Shown here: positions 7,060-12,181 of the stretch, one piece after another | Layout of the letters: each line of letters begins with the position of its first letter | Position numbering within the stretch: position 1 is the stretch's first letter | DNA from: CAYNQN01 sp964530525 | Lineage (GTDB): Bacteria; Actinomycetota; Acidimicrobiia; Acidimicrobiales; Acidimicrobilacustridaceae | DNA: 12,181 nt | Reading direction: 5' to 3' | Assembly: GCA_964530525.1 (NCBI GenBank) | Contig: CAZHBH010000063.1 | Coordinates: 1 to 12,181, forward strand | The notes under the pieces: model-generated | What the model was told of the DNA's origin: nothing | Databases searched by the model: none | Seen by the model: only the letters and a program-made list of their open reading frames with translations | Program-made: the position numbers and the translations under genes

Positions 7060-8612
7060 AGCATCGCCTCGAGGTCGGCGAGGCCTTGGCGGATGTCGTC
7101 CTCGATCGCTGCCAGCTCCTTGAGGATCTCCCGCGGGTCGCGATGTTCGACCTCGGCGTGGACGATCTCCTTGTAGCGGTTGATGCTCAGGTCGTAGTCG
7201 GCGGCGGCGATGTCGGTCTTGGGCACGCAGAAGCTCTGATCGGTGCGGGCCCGGTCCCGCTCGACGCCGGCACGCTCCGCCCAGTGAGCGAGGACGTCGG
7301 GGAGGTTGTTCTTGGCGTGCTCGTCGTCACTGAGCCGCTCAGCCGGAACGGCTCCGAGCTTCTCGACCGGGAGGAGCGGGGTGCGCTTGTCGTCGAGGCT
7401 GAACCCGTCGGCTGTGAGGTCGTAGAACCACACGTCGTCGGTTCCACCCGAGTTCGTCTTCGTGAACAACAGGATCGCCGTCGACACGCCGGCGTAGGGG
7501 CGGAAGGCGCCGCTGGGGAGGGAGACGATCCCGTCGAGGCGCTGATCCTCGACGAGGATCCGGCGCAGCTCCTTGTGTGCCTTCGTGGAGCCGAACAGCA
7601 CGCCGTCAGGGACGATCACCGCCGCCCGGCCACCCGGCTTTAGTAGCCGGAGGAACAGTGCGAGGAAGAGGAGCTCCGTCTTCTTCGTCTTGACCACCTG
7701 CTGGAGATCCTTAGCGACGTTCTCGTAGTCGAGCGACCCTGCGAAGGGCGGGTTGGCCAGAACGACCGAATACGCCTCTTCCACGCCGGCGTGGTCCTGA
7801 GAGAGGGAATCGCGGTAGCGGACATCGGGCTGCTCGACGCCGTGGAGGAGCATGTTCATGCTGCCGATGCGCAGCATGGTGTTGTCGAAGTCGAACCCGT
7901 TGAACATCTCGTGGTGGAAGTGCCGGTTCAGCCGCTCGTCGCGGAGCGCCTCGGGATGGTGGTGACGCACGTACTCCCCAGCGGCGACGAGGAACCCACA
8001 GGTGCCGCAGGCGGGATCGCAGATGACGTCGGTGGGGGTGGGCGCCACCATCTCCACCATGAGCTGGATGATGTGGCGCGGGGTGCGGAACTGTCCGTTC
8101 TGTCCGGCCGAGGCGATCTTCGAGAGCATGTACTCGTAGACGTCGCCCTTGGTGTCGCGGTCGACCATCGGGATCTCGTCGAGCCCGTCGACGGCCTTCC
8201 GTAGAAGCGCCGCGTTCGGGATGGTGTAGCGGGCGTCCTTCATGTGGGTGGCGTAGGTGGAGCCCTCGCCCCCGAGGGTTCGCAGGAAGGGGAAGACGTG
8301 CTCGCCCACCACCTCGTGCATCTCGGCGGGGGCGAGGTGCTTGAACCTCGACCAGCGCAGATCGCCGTACGGACGGCCGTCCGGGTGTCCTTCGTGAGCG
8401 AGCCCGTCGTAGCCGTCTGGGAAGATCGTGCGGGCCATCGGCTCACCGAGCCGTCCCGCCTTGTTCTCCTCGAGGGTGTGCAGATCGTCGAGTCGCTTGA
8501 TGAAGAGCAGGTAGGTGATCTGCTCCATCACCTCGAGCGGGTTCGAGATCCCTCCCGACCAGAACGCGTCCCAAATGCGGTCGACCTTCGATTTCAACTC
8601 ACCGGTGATCAT
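7056..8612 (-). CDS. hsdM: Type I restriction-modification DNA adenine methyltransferase subunit M
   Basis: HsdM transfers a methyl group from S-adenosylmethionine to N6 of adenine at the site chosen by HsdS. The protein has 518 residues: an HsdM N-terminal helical domain (about 1-145, beginning MITGELKSKVDRIWDAFW), then the N6-methylase domain. The SAM-binding motif I is DPACGTCGF at 199-207, with Cys where many relatives have Gly or Ala. The catalytic motif IV is NPPF at 287-290. KPGGRAAVIVPDGVLFGS (about 325-342) is also typical. The frame stays open upstream to 8963, but the stretch before MITGEL is low-complexity Arg/Ser-rich and overlaps the previous gene. ATG 8612 is preceded by TGGAGGA at good spacing, so it is taken as the start. 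The stop overlaps hsdS. A 115-base gap separates it from the upstream methylase gene. Confidence 0.95.
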   Translation of the reverse strand: MITGELKSKVDRIWDAFWSGGISNPLEVMEQITYLLFIKRLDDLHTLEENKAGRLGEPMARTIFPDGYDGLAHEGHPDGRPYGDLRWSRFKHLAPAEMHEVVGEHVFPFLRTLGGEGSTYATHMKDARYTIPNAALLRKAVDGLDEIPMVDRDTKGDVYEYMLSKIASAGQNGQFRTPRHIIQLMVEMVAPTPTDVICDPACGTCGFLVAAGEYVRHHHPEALRDERLNRHFHHEMFNGFDFDNTMLRIGSMNMLLHGVEQPDVRYRDSLSQDHAGVEEAYSVVLANPPFAGSLDYENVAKDLQQVVKTKKTELLFLALFLRLLKPGGRAAVIVPDGVLFGSTKAHKELRRILVEDQRLDGIVSLPSGAFRPYAGVSTAILLFTKTNSGGTDDVWFYDLTADGFSLDDKRTPLLPVEKLGAVPAERLSDDEHAKNNLPDVLAHWAERAGVERDRARTDQSFCVPKTDIAAADYDLSINRYKEIVHAEVEHRDPREILKELAAIEDDIRQGLADLEAML

Positions 8613-8727
8613 CGGGTTCCTCCAGCGGCTCCCACCGCAACGAGACGCGGGTTCTGCCGTCGGCAGGTACTCCATCGTCGTGACATGAACGTAGTGATTG
8701 ACCTCGGGAGAGGCTGCCGTGCCTCCG
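8613..8727 (-). promoter_or_regulatory. Intergenic leader of hsdM with ribosome-binding site and a 13-bp palindrome
   Basis: This 115-base gap holds a strong ribosome-binding site (GGAGGA, six bases before ATG 8612) and an odd palindrome, CTGCCG-T-CGGCAG, at 8654-8666. I see no convincing -35/-10 pair. The palindrome could be an operator or hairpin that adjusts hsdM expression relative to the upstream methylase, but this is inference. Confidence 0.4.
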
Positions 8728-10836
8728 TCATCCGGCCGCCTCCGAGTAGGCGAGCCGGAGCTCTGCGGTCCGAAGCTCGTCGATCGCACCTCGGAGCCGC
8801 TCCTGCGAGGCCGCGAGCCCGTCGAAACGCTCCAACAGGCGAGCGCCGTGTTCCTGGGCTTCCGGCGACGGAACGTCGAGTTCGAAGTCGACCAGATCCT
8901 TGACCGACAACGACCTGAGCGTGCTCCCCTTCGAGTACCGTTCGGCGAGGCGGGCGAACGCATCAGTGCGGCTCCAGAGCAGCAGCCACGCCGGAACCAC
9001 CGGACCCCCGGGCAAGGCCCGGATCACGATGGCGTGGAGACCAGAGACCTCCTCGCCCTCTCCGAGGAGCCTCGACGAGAATCCGTTGTGCGTCGTCGCG
9101 AGCACCAGATCTCCCACCTCACCCGACGCCTCGCCGCCCTGACCCTTGTCGCCTCTCGGTCGAAAGACGTCGGCCACCTCCCCGAGCCGCATGCGGGTTG
9201 AGGTGGTGGCGCTCGGGGCGTTGTCGTCCGCACCCTCGAGTGCGCCGAGTGCGTGCTGCACCTCCCGGGCGGCCGCCTCTGCGTCGGATCGGGCCGACCG
9301 CTGCATCTCTCGAAGGTCCTCCAAGTCGACCGTGAGCTCCTCGCTGAGGTAGCGCCGCGGCGTGAGGTCGACGGAGTTGTCGATGAGCGTGTCCAGGTCG
9401 ACCGCGACTGAGGCGAGCGAGCCGGTCGACTCGGCCACGCCGTCTGTGCGCCACCTCCGCACGACTCGCGCCAGCTCATCCATCGCCTCCTCGCTCAGCT
9501 CATGAGTGGAGCGTCCGGGGGTGCCGAGCTCCGAAGCATCTATGAGAAGGATCAGCCGCAGGGCATCGCTCGACGGTGGCGCAGCCCTGAAGAGCCAGAT
9601 CGTGAGCGGGATGGAGGTGTTGCGTCGCAGACGAGGAGGGAGGTGGATGACCGCCTCGATCACGCCCGCACGCACCAGGGCCTCTCGTATCGCCGCCTCC
9701 CGTCCGATGCGGAAGCAGCTGCCCGGGGGAAGGACGACTGCCGCCCTTCCCCCGGGCTTCAACAACGACAGGGCCAGCTGAACCCAAGCCAGATCTGCTG
9801 AGTTTGGCGGAGGCGATCCATAGGCCCAACGAGGGCTGCGGTAGAGGTCGGCATCACCCCAGTTGCCCAACCCGTACGGAGGATCGCACAGCACCACATC
9901 GGCAGCCGGCCACTCGGACGGGTCGCGCCGAAGACTGTCGAGTCTCTCGATCTCGGCGTCGATGCCGTACAGGAAGAAGCGCGCTCGGGCGTACCTGGCC
10001 GCCGTCTGATTGATGTCGGCGCCCAAGAACCGTGCACTGCTGTCGGGCGCGTGGTCCCGCACTGCAGCCATGAGGAGCAAACCACCGGTACCGCATGCGG
10101 GGTCGACGACGGTGGCGCCAGGTTCGACCTTGCCCACGAGTTCCGCCACGAGGTGCGAAAGCTCGTCAGGGGTGGTCCACTCGCCTGAGGTACGCGCCAC
10201 CTCCACGACGTTCTGCTGCGCTTCCTCGAACAGGGCGAATCGTGGGGTGATGTCGTCGGCAGCCGCCTCCAGTTCCGCCGCGAACGACCGCACGAGCAGT
10301 GGATCCGGGAAGGGCTCCGGGGCCAGGTGGTCGAGCAGGTCCACGAGTCGAGGGTTGGCGGCTTCGATGGCCTTCGCCGCCGAACGCAATCGCTTGGCTA
10401 GGACAGTGTTGGAGGACTCGCGGACCGTCGTCCACCGATGCTCGGTCGGCACGTCGACCACGGCGCTCGAGTGGTCGAACAGCGTGCCGCTATCGGCTGC
10501 TTGCGCGCAGGCCTCTAGGTAGCAGAGCCATGAGCTCGTGAACTCGAACAGCATCGAGCTGGTCGACTCGAACAGCGTCTCGCCCGGCCAGCTGGCGCGC
10601 AATGCCTCGGCCACGCGCCAGACCAGCGTTCCGTGCGGGATGGGCTGGTCGATCTTGCCCCGGGAGAGAAGCCACTCTTCGATCGCTCGAAGGTCGAACA
10701 ACACCCCGGAGTCGGACTGGACCCGGGGTTCGGGGAAGTCGTCGTAGCGCTTGCGCCAGTTGCTCACAGCCGGCCGGGACACACCGGCGATCTCGGCGAT
10801 CTCGGGGATGCCGATGAGGATGGAGTCGACTACCAT
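8728..10836 (-). CDS. Helix-turn-helix / N6-adenine DNA methyltransferase / HsdS-like recognition domain fusion
   Basis: The protein has 702 residues from ATG 10836. Segments in order: an N-terminal helix-turn-helix (about 7-31, IPEIAEIAGVSRPAVSNWRKR) with a wing-like strand and helix after it (SGVLFDLRAIEEWL); a helical region without recognised motifs (about 65-200); and an N6-methylase domain (about 200-440) with motif I DPACGTGG at 245-252 and motif IV DPPY at 318-321, where HsdM proteins normally have NPPF. The C-terminal region (about 548-702) ends like an HsdS half-subunit: SKGSTLRSLSVKDLVDFELDVPSPEAQ followed by a long helix. It therefore seems able to modify DNA at its own site. It could be an orphan or protective methylase, the methylase of a separate system with the NYN gene, or an autoregulator. 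A frame extension to 10944 was rejected because it overlaps the NYN gene. The start follows the NYN stop as TGAGATG. Confidence 0.88.
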   Translation of the reverse strand: MVVDSILIGIPEIAEIAGVSRPAVSNWRKRYDDFPEPRVQSDSGVLFDLRAIEEWLLSRGKIDQPIPHGTLVWRVAEALRASWPGETLFESTSSMLFEFTSSWLCYLEACAQAADSGTLFDHSSAVVDVPTEHRWTTVRESSNTVLAKRLRSAAKAIEAANPRLVDLLDHLAPEPFPDPLLVRSFAAELEAAADDITPRFALFEEAQQNVVEVARTSGEWTTPDELSHLVAELVGKVEPGATVVDPACGTGGLLLMAAVRDHAPDSSARFLGADINQTAARYARARFFLYGIDAEIERLDSLRRDPSEWPAADVVLCDPPYGLGNWGDADLYRSPRWAYGSPPPNSADLAWVQLALSLLKPGGRAAVVLPPGSCFRIGREAAIREALVRAGVIEAVIHLPPRLRRNTSIPLTIWLFRAAPPSSDALRLILLIDASELGTPGRSTHELSEEAMDELARVVRRWRTDGVAESTGSLASVAVDLDTLIDNSVDLTPRRYLSEELTVDLEDLREMQRSARSDAEAAAREVQHALGALEGADDNAPSATTSTRMRLGEVADVFRPRGDKGQGGEASGEVGDLVLATTHNGFSSRLLGEGEEVSGLHAIVIRALPGGPVVPAWLLLWSRTDAFARLAERYSKGSTLRSLSVKDLVDFELDVPSPEAQEHGARLLERFDGLAASQERLRGAIDELRTAELRLAYSEAAG

Positions 10837-10840
10837 CTCA
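10836..10840 (-). other. TGA-G-ATG junction of the NYN and methylase genes
   Basis: The NYN frame stops with TGA at 10838-10840, and the methylase ATG follows after a single base (10834-10836). No separate strong ribosome-binding site is visible, so the methylase is probably translated by coupling or reinitiation. The split in the NYN gene could thus affect methylase output. Confidence 0.6.
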
Positions 10841-11332
10841 GGCGGCCTCGGCCAGGGCGACAGCGCTCGTCGGTTCGGTCGGCCAGCCGTTCGGATCGAG
10901 GGCCAGCACCCGGCTGCCCGCCGCGAGTTGGAGGGTGCGGGCAAGCGACTCAGGTCGAGCGACTACGAGTGTGGCCAGGCTGAGCCCGCCGACCCCGGCG
11001 ACTGCATGGCTGAAGATGCCGTCACCGGAGGCAACCACCACGGCCTCGAACCTCTCGCGGAGGTCGTACTCCCCCAGCACCTCGAGCAGAGCCAGATCGG
11101 CCCCGTCCGGGCCAGATCGAACCACCAGCCGGGCTCCGTCTTAGGCCAGGCCGACCTCGAGAGCGCAACCGTGGTTGCAGGCGACAACAACCAAGTCGTG
11201 TTCGCCAACGACCACGTGTGACTCGTAGGCGCCCCGCGCCCGCCGAACGCTGTCGGCATCTGGGCGGGGATCGCCGAGAAGGTTCTCGACGTCGGTGAGG
11301 TGGAGAGTTCGGAGTGGATGCCGCTGTGGCAT
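10838..11332 (-). pseudogene. NYN-domain (PIN-like) RNase interrupted by an in-frame TAA
   Basis: One frame codes for a complete NYN domain except for a TAA stop at 11141-11143 (codon 64 counted from ATG 11332). Before the stop lies LHLTDVENLLGDPRP, with acidic residues D14 and E16 plus N17, and a strand ending VVVACNHGCALEVGLA. After the stop come DGARLVVRSGPDGADLALLEVL and VVVASGDGIFSHAVAGVGG, which supply the later acidic positions, then VVARPESLARTL. NYN proteins are metal-dependent RNases of the PIN-like fold. Both halves are in frame, share one domain and have no frameshift, so the simplest reading is a recent nonsense mutation. GTG 11125 has GGAG eight bases upstream, 15 bases after the stop, so the C-terminal half may still be made. 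Readthrough or a sequencing error are alternatives. It is the first gene of the operon and abuts the methylase. Confidence 0.75.
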
Positions 11333-11340
11333 AACCACAG
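11324..11340. repeat. Inverted repeat spanning the presumed NYN start codon
   Basis: CTGTGG and CCACAG form a perfect 6-bp stem with a 5-base loop that holds the ATG of the NYN gene (11330-11332). It could be a second operator half-site pair or an mRNA hairpin limiting initiation. Its function is inferred from position alone. Confidence 0.4.
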
Positions 11341-11374
11341 TGAACACCACGCTTCTTGTGATGTCAACTCACAA
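11333..11374 (-). promoter_or_regulatory. Candidate operon promoter with overlapping inverted-repeat operator
   Basis: On the minus strand a perfect -35 hexamer TTGACA (plus 11362-11367) is followed, after 17 bases, by TTCACT (11339-11344), a weak -10. Initiation about six bases further on would start RNA at or next to ATG 11332, giving a leaderless message. This would explain the lack of a ribosome-binding site. The -35 box sits inside the inverted repeat TTGTGA-N7-TCACAA (11356-11374), a good candidate operator. Confidence 0.45.
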
Positions 11375-11397
11375 TCCCAGCTTCTGGAGGTCATGGA

Positions 11398-12129
11398 TCA
11401 CCCGATTCCAGGTGTTGAATCGATTGCCATCGACTGGGCAGCGCTTCGTTCGATGCCGGCCGCGAGCGCGTCGATCGCATCTCGTGTGACTTCGGGGGCG
11501 TGGGCGACGTCGTCGCGGCCGGTGTCGACGGCGAGGTAGAGGTCGTTGCGCTGTCGGCCTCGGCTCATGGCGGTGTAGATCGACTCTCTCGGCATGGTCT
11601 CGTCGACGAAGACGAGGGCGTGGTCGCAGGTGGCGCCCTGGGCCTTGTGGATGGTCATGGCGTAGCCGTGGGCCAGGTTGCCCTCCTCGGCGTATGCGAA
11701 CGGCACCCGCCTGCTGGTCCCGTCGGGGACGGCGACGTGGAGCTGGCGGCGCTTCTCGTCGATGGCGGCGATGGTGCCGCGCGTGCCGTTGAGCATGCCG
11801 GTGCGGTAGTCGTTGGCCAGGCCGAGGACCTGGTCGCCGACGGCGAAGTCGCGCTCCCCGATCCGCACCTGGGCACCGGTCAACCTCCCGGCGTTGAGCA
11901 TGCGTTGGCGGGCGCGGGCGTTGAGGTCGCGGACGGCCTCGTGGTGTGCGGCGAGCATGAGGGCGTCACTGCCGTCGCCGATGGTGGTCCACCAGCGGTC
12001 CACCATGTCGTCCCGGGCCCGCCTCGGGTCGGGGTCGTGGTGGATGCGGTCGTGGGCCTGGTAGGCGGCGAGCGCTTCGGGGGCGTGGCCGAGACGGAGG
12101 TCGGCGAGGGCCTGGCGCTCCCAGCACTG
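11398..12129 (-). pseudogene. TraA-type conjugative relaxase/helicase, C-terminal remnant
   Basis: About 243 residues are readable, ending at TGA 11398-11400. The sequence begins near WERQALADLRLGHAPEALAAYQAHDR and continues into DDMVDRWW, ALMLAAHHEAVRDLNARARQRM, then a UvrD-like 2A/2B helicase end with YAMTIHKAQGATCDHALVF and the motif VI-like YTAMSRGR. This is the distal helicase part of actinobacterial TraA-type relaxases, which are normally well over 1000 residues: an N-terminal nicking domain followed by a RecD-like helicase. Only the helicase tail remains. Going upstream, the homology stops at about 12121-12129 and an in-frame TGA lies at 12130-12132. ATG 12006 is internal to the family, not a real start. 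The gene is therefore 5'-truncated at a junction with integrase sequence in the opposite direction. It marks a past integrative or conjugative element. Confidence 0.82.
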
Positions 12130-12181
12130 TCACCGAAGATGGTGCGCAACATCCACAACATGCTGCGCAAGGCGCTCGCCG
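12127..12181 (+). pseudogene. Tyrosine recombinase/integrase fragment, core-binding (SAM-like) domain
   Basis: The frame starting at 12127 reads LSPKMVRNIHNMLRKALA and runs off the right edge. This is the characteristic helix of the core-binding domain of phage-type tyrosine integrases (pattern LSPKTVRNIHxxLRKAL). Upstream of about 12127 the same frame is only the antisense of the TraA remnant, so the integrase lacks its N-terminus here. The catalytic domain would lie beyond the window. With 18 residues visible, the call rests on a short but distinctive motif. Confidence 0.6.

Noticed and set aside
8613..8963. Longer hsdM with 117 more N-terminal residues
   Set aside because: The extension is Arg/Ser/Pro-rich shadow sequence overlapping the upstream methylase gene. 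ATG 8612 has a strong GGAGGA site and begins the conserved HsdM N-terminus.
10837..10944. Longer start for the HTH-methylase
   Set aside because: The extra 36 residues overlap the NYN gene and lack domain character. ATG 10836 follows the NYN stop by one base and starts just ahead of the helix-turn-helix.
11398..12006. Complete 202-residue helicase-like gene starting at ATG 12006
   Set aside because: TraA-family sequence continues upstream of this ATG to about 12121, so the ATG is internal and the gene is a truncated remnant.
1..12181. CRISPR arrays, tRNA or rRNA genes, insertion sequence ends
   Set aside because: No regularly spaced repeats, no cloverleaf or rRNA-like stretches, and no transposase or terminal inverted repeats were seen on reading. 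Short degenerate elements could be missed without computation.

Overview
This is a high-GC window whose gene style points to an actinobacterium: frequent GTG starts, very dense gene packing, and an actinobacterial-type conjugative relaxase/helicase remnant. No gene in it fixes the species, so that assignment is inference. The content is a defence island on the minus strand, flanked by pieces of mobile elements.

Reading in the direction of transcription, from the right edge leftward: a fragment of an outward-facing tyrosine recombinase (+, about 12127-12181) abuts, head to head, a 5'-truncated TraA-type relaxase/helicase tail (-, 11398-12129). About 65 bases of apparent promoter/operator DNA follow (11333-11397). 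Next come a NYN-domain (PIN-like) RNase gene split by an in-frame TAA (-, 10838-11332); a fusion of an N-terminal helix-turn-helix, an N6-adenine methyltransferase and an HsdS-like recognition domain (-, 8728-10836); and a complete type I restriction-modification set, hsdM (7056-8612), hsdS (5881-7059) and hsdR (2516-5884). Downstream on the same strand are an FRG-domain protein (1517-2464) and a NucS-like PD-(D/E)xK nuclease with a C-terminal EVE/PUA-like domain (297-1403). At the left edge, the C-terminal part of a HEPN-domain protein (+, 3-290) converges on the nuclease gene with only 6 bases between the stop codons.

The layout suggests one long operon. NYN to HTH-methylase is joined by TGAGATG, and hsdM-hsdS and hsdS-hsdR each overlap by GTGA, so translation is probably coupled. 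The type I set can modify and cut unmodified DNA. The extra methylase carries its own recognition domain and a DNA-binding head that could autoregulate the operon. HsdR carries an extra N-terminal HEPN-like (DUF4145-type) domain with an intact R-x6-H motif. The two downstream genes look like added effectors: an FRG protein, and a nuclease whose reader-like domain could let it attack modified DNA. The combination of restriction of unmodified DNA, possible modification-dependent cleavage and possible RNases (NYN, HEPN) in one transcription unit is the main point of interest. Each part is recognisable, but their joint function is inferred.
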